DNA of 64,000 nt from Oceanobacter antarcticus (GCF_044962685.1 NZ_JBBKTX010000013.1:62001-126000), one strand, 5' to 3'. Shown: positions 18,996 through 28,874, numbered from the stretch's first letter. The notes: generated from the letters alone by a model not told the origin. Numbers and translations: made by a program.

Positions 18996-20090
18996 TTAAA
19001 ACACCAGTACGACCCCGAATTGCAAGGCCAGCAAGCGGCTGCGCGAGATATTCAGACTGTCGCTCAGTAGCTCGATCTGCACCCGGCGATGGTGCATGCC
19101 CACCCGGAAGGCTTCGCCTTTGGAATCCAGCGCCAGTGTCCAGGCAAAGGTATCTGGCTGCCAGCGGAGACCCAATTCATGGCCATTGCGGATCCGGTTC
19201 AGATAGCTACTGAGGGTGACGTTCAGCTCACTGGTGAGCGCGTATTGCTGGCGCAGGGTATGCACCCGTGGCGGGCGCAGTACACGGTTTTCATAAAACT
19301 CGTAACCATAGACAAAATAATCACTATCCGTCGTCAGGGCACCACTATCATACTGCCAGTTTTTGTTGGCTATCGTCCCTGGCATATCCGGCCAGTCGAT
19401 CCTGGCCAACAGATTGTAGCCCTGATAATCGATCTGATAATTCTGCCAACGCCAATGAAACGCCAGATCAAGGCTGTAAAGGTCACCGTACGAGCGCCCA
19501 TCCAGCGCTCGGGCAGGCGGGATTTTATCTTCGGTATAGCCATAATCCACATCCAGATCACCACCCCAGTGATCAGCATCCAGATAGTTCATGGTGCCAC
19601 TCACTTCCCCCCAAATCAGCCGATACAAACGCAACCAGGTAATCGACGGGGTGATCGACCACTGATTGGCTCGTGCAGATTCAAAGTCCCAGGACAGGCT
19701 CAGGCCTTCACCCTGATAGTGCCTGGCACGTACTTCAGCCTCAACTTCGTACCTATCATCCAGCGCAACATCGTTGGCCTCATAATAAAAACCGCGCGCC
19801 AGCGCATTGGGGAATTCGTACTCGGCATGATGGCGAGAAACGTAGCCAATGGAGAAAGGGCCATAGCCGACCGCTGCCACTTCCTGCATCCACAGAAAGC
19901 CGTCATCGCCATCTTTCAGGGTGCCGTTCCAGTCGTTGGTGATTTCCGCCACCGCCATAGCACCAGACCAGGCGTAAATATCCTGGCGGTAGGCGACACG
20001 CCAGTCCTCAGCCTGAACCGGCCCAATAAGGGTCGCTCCGGCCAGCATCAGTAGCGGGCATAACAACCACCGGCGGTTCCTTATCGTCAT
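18996..20090 (-). CDS. Putative outer-membrane beta-barrel protein of unknown function
   Basis: I do not recognise a named family. The 364-residue product starts with a clear signal peptide (about 1-27, ending VQA). The rest is rich in Trp, Tyr and alternating hydrophobic residues, and it ends LQFGVVLVF with a C-terminal Phe, the usual mark of an outer-membrane barrel. AAGGAA lies 7 bases before the ATG at 20090, which is preferred to the longer frame from 20129. It lies downstream of the large lipoprotein gene on the same strand, but a strong terminator separates them. Confidence 0.7.
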   Translation of the reverse strand: MTIRNRRWLLCPLLMLAGATLIGPVQAEDWRVAYRQDIYAWSGAMAVAEITNDWNGTLKDGDDGFLWMQEVAAVGYGPFSIGYVSRHHAEYEFPNALARGFYYEANDVALDDRYEVEAEVRARHYQGEGLSLSWDFESARANQWSITPSITWLRLYRLIWGEVSGTMNYLDADHWGGDLDVDYGYTEDKIPPARALDGRSYGDLYSLDLAFHWRWQNYQIDYQGYNLLARIDWPDMPGTIANKNWQYDSGALTTDSDYFVYGYEFYENRVLRPPRVHTLRQQYALTSELNVTLSSYLNRIRNGHELGLRWQPDTFAWTLALDSKGEAFRVGMHHRRVQIELLSDSLNISRSRLLALQFGVVLVF

Positions 20091-20160
20091 AGATCTTTCC
20101 TTGGGGGTTGCTGATTCCAGCAATAACAAAAAAACAAACCAATAAAAAAAAAAACAGGCA

Positions 20161-20192
20161 AAAAAACAGGGAGCCGTTGGCTCCCTGTTTTT
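20161..20192 (-). terminator. Rho-independent terminator after the large lipoprotein gene
   Basis: CAGGGAGCC and GGCTCCCTG form a perfect 9-bp stem with a 3-base loop GTT. A6 and T5 runs flank it, so on the minus strand the stem is followed by a U tract. It lies 16 bases past the stop of the 1143-residue lipoprotein gene. Confidence 0.92.
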
Positions 20193-20207
20193 ACACCTAG
20201 CGGACAG

Positions 20208-23200
20208 TTACTGGCCGGTTGCCAGTTCCACCATAAAGGCGGGAGTTACCACCAGATTGTATTGGCTGCCATCGTCGAACACGAATACCGGCAAGCCACT
20301 ACGGACTTCCAGCGTACCCACATCATAGCCGCCGGAGGTGATGTTGCCAGCAAACTCCAGATCACCGTCACAGGCCGCAATACCCTGAGCCGTGACATCG
20401 CCAGAGGCACAGGTGGCGGCGATGGTCATGGTGACATCACCATTGCTGATTTTCAGGTTAGTAACGGACGCTGTAGTTAACTGTTCAGAATCCAGGTTGA
20501 TGGTGATCGAGTTGCTGCCATATTTCAGTCGTAGCAAGCCGATGCCGTCTTCCAGGCCAGTGCGTTCACCGACCAGGCGGATACTGGCATCGTCCATACC
20601 CATGGCGGCTGCATCAACTTCCAGAGCAACGGAGTATTCGAGGTAAGCCTCGGCGGTTTCAGCATCCAGAATGCGGCCCTCAGCACTGGCGTCATAGAGA
20701 TCGACCCCTTCAACATAAATCTCCAGCGTAACGGCATTACCCGCTAACAGGTCTTCCAGATAAACGTACTCAGAGCCGTATAACCAGGCTTGTGCACCAT
20801 TCTGATCGGCAACAGTTAAAGAGGCTGACGCATATTCATAATAAGAAAGACTGTCGGACACTGCTGCCCACCAGTCAGTCGCATCATCAATATCGACACT
20901 ACCGTCCAGATGGACATCCTGAGCACTGATACCAGCAATATAGATGTCACAATCGTAGCCAGCGGTTGTGTCACCAACGCAATTTTCAAGCGTAATCTGC
21001 GTCTCGGATGGAATATAGGCACTGCCGTCAGACACATACCCAGTCCAGCCATACCCGGTCATATTGGTTAACAGACTGGCAAACGATGGGTCGTAGTTAC
21101 TTTCAAACGTCAGGCTGACAGAGTTATCGTCGTGATAGTTTACCGTCACTCCGGTGATGGTAATGCTGTCGATCACCGTGCCATAACCAGGATCAACCGG
21201 GCCATTACCAAAGCCCGCCAACGCCGCCACTTCCTGCAGGTTGTTGGCACCGATATAGCCGGACAGATGCAAGCGGGTGGTACCGGCCGTATTAATCACT
21301 TCCAGATCACCCGACAGCGATGCTGCGGTGAGCACATAGATCGGAGAGTCATAACCATCTTTTATGATCGAGCCATTGGCCGCGAGAATAGCTTCGTCGC
21401 GGATGCCGATAGCACCAGCAAAGGCGCTTGAATATCCACTCGCCTTGACCAGCTTGGCGGCACCGTCGAAGTTCAGATCCACTCCGGCATCTTCACCATC
21501 AGCCAGCGTCGGTACGATGCCGATACTGCCGTCGAAGGTGAGCACGTTACCGTCAGTATCCGTTGCCTGTAGCGCACCAACAAAAGTGATGGCGGCAGTG
21601 TCAGCCACAAACCAGCTCTCAAGGTCATTGATGTCGTCTGAAGAGCCACCGATAGTAGCCGTCAGGGTGCCTTCAATCTTGTCCTCGTTGCCAGCATCAT
21701 TTTGCAGTAATACGCCCATTGCCAGTGAACCTTGCAGATCACCCGTGTAGTCACCACTGCCATCGACCGCACGGCTGACTGCCAGATCAATGGTCAGGTC
21801 AGCACTGGCCTGGGCAAAATCGGTGTCGTCCGCCAATTCACTGATGCCGTCAATGCTGCTGTCGAGCTGGATGCTCATGTCTTTCAGGCCATCGATCGCT
21901 TCGGTTTCAACAAAGGCTGTCAGGCTGTCGAGAGAATCAAAAGTCAGGCCGAGGCTACCGCTGGCGGAGAAGGATTCGCCATCCTCCAGACCCGTCATAT
22001 TAAAAGCAGTGATGTTCGCCGTCAGGGCACCGCTCAAGCCGATACTCACGGTCATCGCAGAACCATCATCAATCGTGGCACCAACACCTTCACCGGAGAA
22101 GCTAAGGGCATCAACATAGGTGGCACCAAATAGCGTGGTGGTGGTATAGGTGACGCTGACGTCTTTGCCATCGTCTGGCTGGCCATCCTCGTCGGCATCC
22201 AGAAAATCAACAATGGGCAGAGCAACACCGCTGGCTAACAACCCGGTTGCCGTAATGGTGAAACTGCCATCACCGTTATCGGTGCTATCCAAATCGTTAT
22301 AGTTCTGCACGATATAGGCACCCAAGGCAACGTTCTGCAGCATGATGCCGGTTGCCTGGAATACCACCCCCGGATGAGTTTCTTCGTAGGTATCGTACTC
22401 CAGGCAGTTGTCGCTGCTATCCCACCAGGAACAGTCTTCATACAGCTCACTTTCAACCACCAGCTCTTGAAAACCACGGAAGATATCTGCCTTGCTTGCC
22501 ATTGCACTCACCAGTGCATCAGTTTCTGCCGCTTCGGTATCCAGAGCGGTCACCAGAGTGTCGGTATCCACGCTCTGGATCGCATCATTCCAGTTGTTCA
22601 GATCCTCAATCAGGCTGATCGAAGCGGCCACCGCCTGCGCTTTGAGTTCCTCTTCGGTTGGCTCGGTGGTGGTTTCGTCTTCAACCACCACCTCAGCCAC
22701 TTCTTCTTCGTCTGCTGCTGCGACACTGGCTTCCAGTTCATCCAGATGGTATTCGGTAGCAATCGCCACACCGGTAGCACCCAGATTAGTCCCCGCTTCT
22801 TCCGCCGCGTCGGCGGCACCAGCAAAGACATCTTCCAGATCAACAGCATTTTCATCGCTGGAATTAATCACCACTCCGCCATCGCTGTAGTCTGCTGCCA
22901 GGCTATTCACGACGTTGGCAATATCGGTATTTTTCCGGCTGGCAACAGTGGCAATGGCCGCCACGATAGCACCGTACTTCTGGCTATCAATATTGGCACT
23001 GGCAGAGTCTGAACTGGTGATGTCGGCAGGAGAGGTATTGGTGATATCAACGTTATCCAGGCCCAGCAAAGTCGCGGTTGCCTTGTTCACCGCCGTTACT
23101 TCTGCCGCAGTCGCGCCACTGGGATAAGCCGCTGCCGCACGGGTCGCCGCCAGGTGAGTGACCGGGGTTACCATCAGGGTCTTGGCCGTTTCGGAGCCAT

Positions 23201-23639
23201 AAGACGGTAAAATGGCGGTCAATTTGAAATCGGCATTGTCGTAGTCATAGAACTGGCCGAAGGTGTAGCTGTTGCCTCCCCAGGTACATCCCCCTGCGGC
23301 GTCACACTTGACCTGGGTAGAGGAATTGGTGGTCATGGTGACCTTGACGGGCACCTCGGATGGAATATCCATCTCTGCCAGAGTATAGCGGCCGGTCGTA
23401 TCCGTCGTCGTCGTGCCATACTCGGTGCTGCCATTGAGGCTGGTCACCGTGATGTCAGCGCCCGTCAGAATGCCCTTGACTGCCAGACCGGTCAGGCTGA
23501 CCCGGGTAACCGTACCTGTATCCGTACCTGTATCCGTGCCAGCATCACTGCCACTATCGCTATCACTACTGCCGCCGCCACATGCGGTGAGAGCCAGCGC
23601 CATGGCGAATGCCAGTGGCGTTAAGGAAAACCGTATCAT
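20208..23639 (-). CDS. Large surface-type lipoprotein of unknown function
   Basis: The predicted product has 1143 residues. The signal ends in a lipobox LTAC followed by GGGSS and an Asp/Ser/Gly/Thr linker, the typical layout of surface-exposed lipoproteins in marine gammaproteobacteria. Residues 50-130 look like a small beta domain with a GRYTLAEM segment (carboxypeptidase-regulatory-like). The rest is acidic and beta-rich with many DG/SD/TD turns, including DADEDGQPDDG, which could bind calcium. A helical Glu-rich stretch lies near 300-335. ATG at 23639 is chosen over GTG at 23645 because GGAC sits 8 bases upstream. No enzyme motif was found. Confidence 0.78.
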   Translation of the reverse strand: MIRFSLTPLAFAMALALTACGGGSSDSDSGSDAGTDTGTDTGTVTRVSLTGLAVKGILTGADITVTSLNGSTEYGTTTTDTTGRYTLAEMDIPSEVPVKVTMTTNSSTQVKCDAAGGCTWGGNSYTFGQFYDYDNADFKLTAILPSYGSETAKTLMVTPVTHLAATRAAAAYPSGATAAEVTAVNKATATLLGLDNVDITNTSPADITSSDSASANIDSQKYGAIVAAIATVASRKNTDIANVVNSLAADYSDGGVVINSSDENAVDLEDVFAGAADAAEEAGTNLGATGVAIATEYHLDELEASVAAADEEEVAEVVVEDETTTEPTEEELKAQAVAASISLIEDLNNWNDAIQSVDTDTLVTALDTEAAETDALVSAMASKADIFRGFQELVVESELYEDCSWWDSSDNCLEYDTYEETHPGVVFQATGIMLQNVALGAYIVQNYNDLDSTDNGDGSFTITATGLLASGVALPIVDFLDADEDGQPDDGKDVSVTYTTTTLFGATYVDALSFSGEGVGATIDDGSAMTVSIGLSGALTANITAFNMTGLEDGESFSASGSLGLTFDSLDSLTAFVETEAIDGLKDMSIQLDSSIDGISELADDTDFAQASADLTIDLAVSRAVDGSGDYTGDLQGSLAMGVLLQNDAGNEDKIEGTLTATIGGSSDDINDLESWFVADTAAITFVGALQATDTDGNVLTFDGSIGIVPTLADGEDAGVDLNFDGAAKLVKASGYSSAFAGAIGIRDEAILAANGSIIKDGYDSPIYVLTAASLSGDLEVINTAGTTRLHLSGYIGANNLQEVAALAGFGNGPVDPGYGTVIDSITITGVTVNYHDDNSVSLTFESNYDPSFASLLTNMTGYGWTGYVSDGSAYIPSETQITLENCVGDTTAGYDCDIYIAGISAQDVHLDGSVDIDDATDWWAAVSDSLSYYEYASASLTVADQNGAQAWLYGSEYVYLEDLLAGNAVTLEIYVEGVDLYDASAEGRILDAETAEAYLEYSVALEVDAAAMGMDDASIRLVGERTGLEDGIGLLRLKYGSNSITINLDSEQLTTASVTNLKISNGDVTMTIAATCASGDVTAQGIAACDGDLEFAGNITSGGYDVGTLEVRSGLPVFVFDDGSQYNLVVTPAFMVELATGQ

Positions 23640-23810
23640 ATTCACTGTCCGTGTTGGTTGGATTGTCAGGCATCCAACGCAACAGCGTATCTGTCAGATC
23701 AGATGCAACTGTACTAATAATGGCTGAAAATCGCTCAAAGGAAAACCGTTCTCCCCCTTTAAGAGCACCAAAATCTGCCAACCTTCGGTCTGCTACAATA
23801 GCAACAGAAA

Positions 23811-24755
23811 CTACTCTTCGGGCGCCAAGCCAGACACCAGCATCAAGAACTGCTCATGTTCCGCCATCGCCGCAAAACTGCTGTCGTCGCGGGCCTGCAA
23901 ACGCAGGGTTTCGGATTGATTGATGGCCTGCTCCAGATCTTGTAATGCTTCGTCGATGTAACCCGATTCGGCGTGCGCACAGGCACGCTGATACATGGCG
24001 TGACTGTTTTCCGGATCAATATCCAGTGCCTTGTTCGCCAGACGGCTGGCCCACTGCGCTTGCCCCAGCAAGAGTGCGGCATCGGCCTTGTAGGTTAATG
24101 CTTCAACATCATCCGGGCGTAATAACAAAATCTGATCATAGATGGTTATCTTGCTTTGCGGGCTGCTTTCCTGTGATGCTTTGAGCCAGAGCGAATGTAT
24201 TTCGTTGGTCAGTTCGATCTCTTCCTGGGTAGCAGCAATATGCTTCGACTTGCTGTGTAATTCGAGTTCCAGCTTGTCCAGTCGGGCTTCGTAGGAGTCG
24301 GTAATCCGTTTGACTTCATCGTTGGCGTAGGCGCCCACGCGCTCTTTGATGTCGCGCAGGGAGTTCCAGCCAACCAGCACCAATAAGGTTGAGGCTCCGG
24401 CAATCAGGTAGAAAAAATAGGTCACCGTATCAGTTGCGTAGGTCAGTGCCCGATCAGCTACCTGAAACTCGCGTTCCACCACTTTTTCAGTAAATTCGAC
24501 CCGTGCATCGGCGAGCATCTGGCGCAGGTTTTTCACTTCATCAAGGATATAGCGTTCAGTGAAGGCGGTATAAAGCGGTGCTTGCAGGTGGTTTATGGTG
24601 GTTGCTGCTTTTTCGTCTGCGGATATTGAGACATCCTCGGCGGCAGGTTCGGGTGCGGCAAAGCAAAACGCAGCAACCAGCCAGAGGCCGGTTGCTGCGC
24701 CAAGCCGAAGCAGCAATCTCGTCGTATGCGTTATGCTGTTTGCTGCTGTTGCCAT
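23811..24755 (-). CDS. Membrane-anchored TPR protein of unknown function
   Basis: The product is 314 residues. It has a signal-like N-terminus (about 14-33), a second hydrophobic segment (about 112-131), a charged coiled coil (about 150-185) and a tetratricopeptide-like region (about 200-290) with ALTYKADAALLLGQAQ and AMYQRACAHAESGYIDEAL. TPR domains usually mediate protein contacts, so a scaffold role in the envelope is likely. The gene starts 25 bases inside the end of the aspartokinase gene, so it is probably co-transcribed with the ectoine operon. I know of no TPR gene that is a standard part of ectoine clusters. Confidence 0.72.
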   Translation of the reverse strand: MATAANSITHTTRLLLRLGAATGLWLVAAFCFAAPEPAAEDVSISADEKAATTINHLQAPLYTAFTERYILDEVKNLRQMLADARVEFTEKVVEREFQVADRALTYATDTVTYFFYLIAGASTLLVLVGWNSLRDIKERVGAYANDEVKRITDSYEARLDKLELELHSKSKHIAATQEEIELTNEIHSLWLKASQESSPQSKITIYDQILLLRPDDVEALTYKADAALLLGQAQWASRLANKALDIDPENSHAMYQRACAHAESGYIDEALQDLEQAINQSETLRLQARDDSSFAAMAEHEQFLMLVSGLAPEE

Positions 24756-26191
24756 ATATCTGCCTGCTCGACCAACCGGGAATGGAGTGCCTTGACGGCC
24801 GTAGCGTAGTCCGCATCACTGACCAGAAACATCATATCCACCTGACGCATCGCCTGATGCACTGAATGAATATTAACTCCCGCATCAGACAAGGCACCCG
24901 CCGCACTTTGCAGCAAGCCAGGCACTTTCATATCACTGCCAATCGCACTGACCATCGCCAGTTTCTCAACCCGAATATCGGCATCGGCGTAAACCTGCTG
25001 GAGGCGATCCATCAACCAGTTAATACGACGCTTGTTACCTTTCAGGTAAAAAGTCACGGTATTGGCGTTAAAATCCTTGGTCAGTACCCGTACGCCGGAT
25101 TCAAATACCAGATCGGCCATCTTCTGCCCGTGGGTAGCATCACCGACCATGTCCTGATCAAACACTTCCAGCGCCCAGACGTTACGGGTTCCGGCGATGA
25201 TTTCGACTTTTGGCGTACTGCTGCAATAGTCGCGGCGTATCTCGGTGCCCTGGTGATCCGGCTCAAAGGTGTTGCGTACAATCAGGCGAATATTCTTTTT
25301 ACGCAAACCGGCGGCAGCCCGAGGATGAATCGCTTCCATACCCAGGTTCGCCAGCTGATCAGCAACATCGTAATTGGTCATGCCGATCGGCTTGACGTTG
25401 TCTGCACCCACCAGCAGCGGGTCGGCCGTACTGAAGTGGTATTCCTTGTGAATAACCGCTTCGCAGGCATCCGTCATGGTCGCGATCTTGCTGAAGGTCA
25501 TCTCGCTGTAGCCACGATCATAGGTACGCATCAAGCCTTCGCGACACTGGGTATAACCCGTGACAATGGGCATTTCCTTATCAAGATCGACACCCTGAAA
25601 CGCCTTCAGAATATGATCTGAAAAACTCATCTGGGTATCTGAACGCCAGTTGGTAAGATCAATAAACCGGGCATTGATATCGTGTTGACGCAACAACAGC
25701 ACCGAGTTGTAGGCACTGTGGGCTTCACCCATGGCACTGAGCATTTCACGGACACGATGCAAGTGGTCGTCGAGCTGGAAATGACCAAAGCTGCACACTG
25801 CTTCCAGATGCTCGAGACAATCCCGCACATCGGCCATGCGGCTGGAGATAAACTGGTCGGCACGCTTGCGCACCATATCGTTGTTAAGACCTTCAGTACC
25901 GAACATGCCCATGTTCACTGCCAGCATGGCATTCAGTACATCTTGCAAGCGCGACTGCCAAGAGCGGCCATCATCCATTTCGGCAAACAAGGCGTAGACA
26001 CCGGCTTCACCGGTTTTCTTGTGCTCCAGCAAGCCATTGGTGATCCCGCCGTAAGCGGACACCACGAAGATCCGTCGATACAGGCTTGTTTCTGCACCGT
26101 TCACCGAACGCGGACGCATCCAGATATTTTCCAGTACATGTTGATATTGACTCATCGACGTGCCGCCGATTTTTTCGACACTGTGTGTCAT
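24731..26191 (-). CDS. ask: Ectoine-specific aspartate kinase
   Basis: This 486-residue aspartokinase phosphorylates L-aspartate, the first step toward the ectoine precursor aspartate semialdehyde. The kinase motif KIGGTSMS is at the N-terminus, and C-terminal ACT regions contain MVSAIGSDMKVPGLL. Location as the fourth gene behind ectC, and the divergence from ordinary LysC, fit the Ask_Ect type, which usually escapes lysine/threonine feedback. It follows ectC by 53 bases and its end overlaps the TPR gene. Confidence 0.93.
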   Translation of the reverse strand: MTHSVEKIGGTSMSQYQHVLENIWMRPRSVNGAETSLYRRIFVVSAYGGITNGLLEHKKTGEAGVYALFAEMDDGRSWQSRLQDVLNAMLAVNMGMFGTEGLNNDMVRKRADQFISSRMADVRDCLEHLEAVCSFGHFQLDDHLHRVREMLSAMGEAHSAYNSVLLLRQHDINARFIDLTNWRSDTQMSFSDHILKAFQGVDLDKEMPIVTGYTQCREGLMRTYDRGYSEMTFSKIATMTDACEAVIHKEYHFSTADPLLVGADNVKPIGMTNYDVADQLANLGMEAIHPRAAAGLRKKNIRLIVRNTFEPDHQGTEIRRDYCSSTPKVEIIAGTRNVWALEVFDQDMVGDATHGQKMADLVFESGVRVLTKDFNANTVTFYLKGNKRRINWLMDRLQQVYADADIRVEKLAMVSAIGSDMKVPGLLQSAAGALSDAGVNIHSVHQAMRQVDMMFLVSDADYATAVKALHSRLVEQADIWQQQQTA

Positions 26192-26244
26192 GTAAAAACG
26201 ATCTCCTGATAGATTCTGACTGAACGTAATGCCATATCCCCGAT

Positions 26245-26646
26245 TTACAGCGAGAGAGGTTCATCGTTCAGTTTGTAGGAACCATCATCATCATGAATTT
26301 CCTTGCCGTTTAATGGCGGGTTAAACACGCACGCCATCTGCATATCCTCGGTGGTGGCACGCAACAAGTGCTTGTCGTTCTGATCGAGCACATAGAGAGT
26401 GCCAGCCTTGATAGGATACACCTTGCCATCGGCACAGGTTTCAATCTCGCCTTCACCACTCATGCAATACACCGACTCCAGATGGTTCTTGTACCAGATA
26501 GGAGTTTCGGTGCCCTTGAAAATCGTCGTGATATGGAATGAAAAGCCCATGTTATCGTCAGCCAATAGCATGCGGACGCTTTTCCAGGTGCCGCCATCAA
26601 TCGCGCGTTCAGAGTTGTCACAGTCCTGCAGAGTACGAACAATCAT
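26245..26646 (-). CDS. ectC: L-ectoine synthase EctC
   Basis: This 133-residue cupin-fold enzyme closes N-gamma-acetyl-diaminobutyrate to ectoine. The N-terminus MIVRTLQDCDNSERAIDGG and the core ETPIWYKNHLESVYCMSGEG match EctC closely. The frame extends upstream to 26712, but the ATG at 26646 fits the family start. It lies 78 bases after ectB in the order ectA-ectB-ectC-ask. Confidence 0.96.
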   Translation of the reverse strand: MIVRTLQDCDNSERAIDGGTWKSVRMLLADDNMGFSFHITTIFKGTETPIWYKNHLESVYCMSGEGEIETCADGKVYPIKAGTLYVLDQNDKHLLRATTEDMQMACVFNPPLNGKEIHDDDGSYKLNDEPLSL

Positions 26647-26724
26647 GGATATAACCTTGAATTTTTTGAAATAGGGAGGGTGCGGAGGTGGGCGGCCACG
26701 AGATCGGGCCACCCATGAGAGGGG

Positions 26725-27996
26725 TCAGGAAGCGTTGGCAACCCGGAGTCGCTCAGCCAACACCTCGTCAATACAGGATTCCAGAATATCCAGACCTTTA
26801 TTGAGATTGGCCTCTTCAATGGTTAATGGCGTCAAAATCTTGACCACCTGATCATCGGAGCCGCTGGTTTCGATAATAAGACCCCGGCTGAATGCCAGTT
26901 CGGTAATCTCGGATGCTACTTCGCCGGAAGCAAACTCCAGACCTTGCATAATGCCTCGACCCTTATGTTTGCAATCGCCAGCATGTCGTGCCTGGATACT
27001 CTTCAGACGGTTTTTCAGCAAAAATGCCTTATGTTTGACCTCTGTCGCAAAACGATCATCACTCCAGTAGGTTTCCAGCGCCCGGCGAGCCGTAACAAAG
27101 GCATGGTTATTCCCCCGGAATGTGCCGTTGTGTTCACCCGGCTTCCAGGTGTCGTATTTTTCTTTCAGCAACACCACGGCCATCGGCAGACCATAACCAC
27201 CAAGAGACTTGGACAGGGTAATAATATCGGGCTGAATATCAAATTCTTCAAAGCTGAAGAAGGTGCCACTGCGGCCACAACCCGCCTGAATATCATCGAC
27301 AATCAGCAGCATGTCATGGCGACGACACAGTGCCTGCAAGCCGCGCATCCATTCAGCACTGGCGACATTCAGACCGCCTTCACCCTGGATACATTCCACA
27401 ATCACTGCGGCGGGATGGCCAAGACCAGAAGAGCCGTCTTCCAGTGCTTTTTCAAAATACTTGAGCGTATCGAAATCGCCGAGATAACCATCAAACGGCA
27501 TAAACTGCACACCCGTCGTTGGCATGCCGTTGGCCTTTTTGTAATAGCCGTTAGCGGTAACTGCTGCCGCTCCCTGAGTGACACCGTGAAAACCATTGGT
27601 GAACGACACAATGGTCTGACGACCGGTATTCATCCGGGCAATTTTTAACGCCGCTTCCACCGCATTGGTGCCGGTCGGGCCGGTAAACTGCACCTTGTAG
27701 TCCATGCCACGAGGTTCAAGGATATGACTCTGGAACGTCTCGAGAAAATCCCGCTTGGCTTCGGTATGCATATCCAGACCATGCGTAATGCCATCAGACT
27801 CGATGTAATCAATCAGCGCCTGCTTGAATTCAGGGTTATTATGGCCGTAGTTCAGCGTCCCTGCACCACCCAGAAAATCGACATACTCTTTACCCTGATC
27901 ATCCACCAGAGTCGCGTTATGTGCTTTGCGGAACACCACCGGAAAGGCACGGCAGTAACCACGAACGTTTGATTCAATGTCTTTAAAAATACCCAT
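26725..27996 (-). CDS. ectB: Diaminobutyrate-2-oxoglutarate transaminase EctB
   Basis: This 423-residue PLP enzyme of aminotransferase class III converts aspartate semialdehyde to L-2,4-diaminobutyrate. The PLP lysine is Lys263 in ITLSKSLGGYGL, and the cofactor-binding IVDDIQAGCGRSG lies at 232-244. MGIFKDIESNVR at the start is typical of EctB and fixes the start at 27996. A longer frame to 28119 overlaps ectA and is not needed. It begins 13 bases after ectA. Confidence 0.96.
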   Translation of the reverse strand: MGIFKDIESNVRGYCRAFPVVFRKAHNATLVDDQGKEYVDFLGGAGTLNYGHNNPEFKQALIDYIESDGITHGLDMHTEAKRDFLETFQSHILEPRGMDYKVQFTGPTGTNAVEAALKIARMNTGRQTIVSFTNGFHGVTQGAAAVTANGYYKKANGMPTTGVQFMPFDGYLGDFDTLKYFEKALEDGSSGLGHPAAVIVECIQGEGGLNVASAEWMRGLQALCRRHDMLLIVDDIQAGCGRSGTFFSFEEFDIQPDIITLSKSLGGYGLPMAVVLLKEKYDTWKPGEHNGTFRGNNHAFVTARRALETYWSDDRFATEVKHKAFLLKNRLKSIQARHAGDCKHKGRGIMQGLEFASGEVASEITELAFSRGLIIETSGSDDQVVKILTPLTIEEANLNKGLDILESCIDEVLAERLRVANAS

Positions 27997-28009
27997 AATC
28001 CAGTGCTCC

Positions 28010-28618
28010 TTATTGCTTTTCCAGTGGTTCAAGTGAAGGCGTAGCCGTCTTGGCAAATGGCCCGATCGAGACCAGGGTCTCGGTAGCGTGCGCGCCACCA
28101 AAATGCTGTTGCTGATCAAACATCACCTCAGTAGCCAGCTCTGCGCCCAGATCCCGTGCCAGACGGCGGAAGGTACTCCAGGATGCTTCATTGGTAGCGG
28201 TGATGCTGGTGTGAACAAAACGAATGAGAGGCCCTTGCTGCTCGATCAGTCGTGTCAGCATCTGGCTGGCCAGTCCCTGGCCACGGGCATGAGGCGCAAC
28301 AGCAACCTGCCAGACAAACAGCACATCCGGCTGATCCGGCACCCGGTAGCCAGAGACAAACCCGGCCAGTTGACCCTGTGATTCAGCCAGGATAGCGGTA
28401 TCCCGGAAGTGGGTGCATTGCAGAAGGTTGCAATACATTGAATTGACATCTAAGGGCTTGCATTCATTGATAAGCTTGAAAACCCGATTCCCATCAGTGG
28501 AATTTGGTTTCCGGAAGAGAATATTGTTTTGATCTGTATTGGTAATTTCGGACATTTCCGACAATATATCAGTCACACATTTTCTAGAACCGCCTACTGA
28601 AGCCAAAATATGCTTCAT
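28010..28618 (-). CDS. ectA: Diaminobutyrate acetyltransferase EctA
   Basis: This GNAT acetyltransferase makes N-gamma-acetyl-diaminobutyrate. The substrate-site text CKPLDVNSMYCNLLQCTHF and the acetyl-CoA loop ARGQGLA are clear. From 28618 the product is 202 residues. A start at 28555 (MSEITNT) would give 181, nearer the usual EctA length, but neither has a strong ribosome binding site. The predicted promoter lies about 30-60 bases upstream of 28618, so both remain possible. Confidence 0.94.
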   Translation of the reverse strand: MKHILASVGGSRKCVTDILSEMSEITNTDQNNILFRKPNSTDGNRVFKLINECKPLDVNSMYCNLLQCTHFRDTAILAESQGQLAGFVSGYRVPDQPDVLFVWQVAVAPHARGQGLASQMLTRLIEQQGPLIRFVHTSITATNEASWSTFRRLARDLGAELATEVMFDQQQHFGGAHATETLVSIGPFAKTATPSLEPLEKQ

Positions 28619-28650
28619 TACGGCTCAACCATTTATTTAGTACACGAAGC

Positions 28651-28679
28651 ATTTTAGCCGCTCACCAAGATACTTACAA
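28651..28679 (-). promoter_or_regulatory. Predicted sigma-70 promoter of the ectABC-ask operon
   Basis: On the minus strand TTGTAA and TAAAAT are separated by exactly 17 bases, upstream of ectA. The expected start site near 28644 gives a short leader of about 26 bases to the ATG at 28618. The spacer is shared with the divergent MarR gene, so the regulator may bind close to here. This is a sequence prediction only. Confidence 0.55.
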
Positions 28680-28874
28680 CCCTAAGCAATATTTAGATCG
28701 AAATTTGATCAGCCAAGTCTTTTATTGACTCGTTCTTTTACTCACCACCTGTGTCAGCGCCATTGATAGCCGCGTCGGTAAGATCCGCCACAATCGGGCA
28801 ACAACTATTTTCTTCATACTCTAATCATTGTCAGCAAGGTAGAATCATCCGATCTCTCCACAGTTGTGCTGCTC

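Noticed and set aside
19089..20054. Long 321-codon plus-strand frame opposite the barrel-like gene
   Set aside because: It is a shadow of the minus-strand gene, which has a signal peptide, ribosome binding site and C-terminal Phe; the plus frame has none of these.
23512..23540. Two copies of a 12-base repeat near the start of the large lipoprotein gene
   Set aside because: They simply encode the TDTG linker after the lipobox; only two copies, so not a meaningful repeat array.
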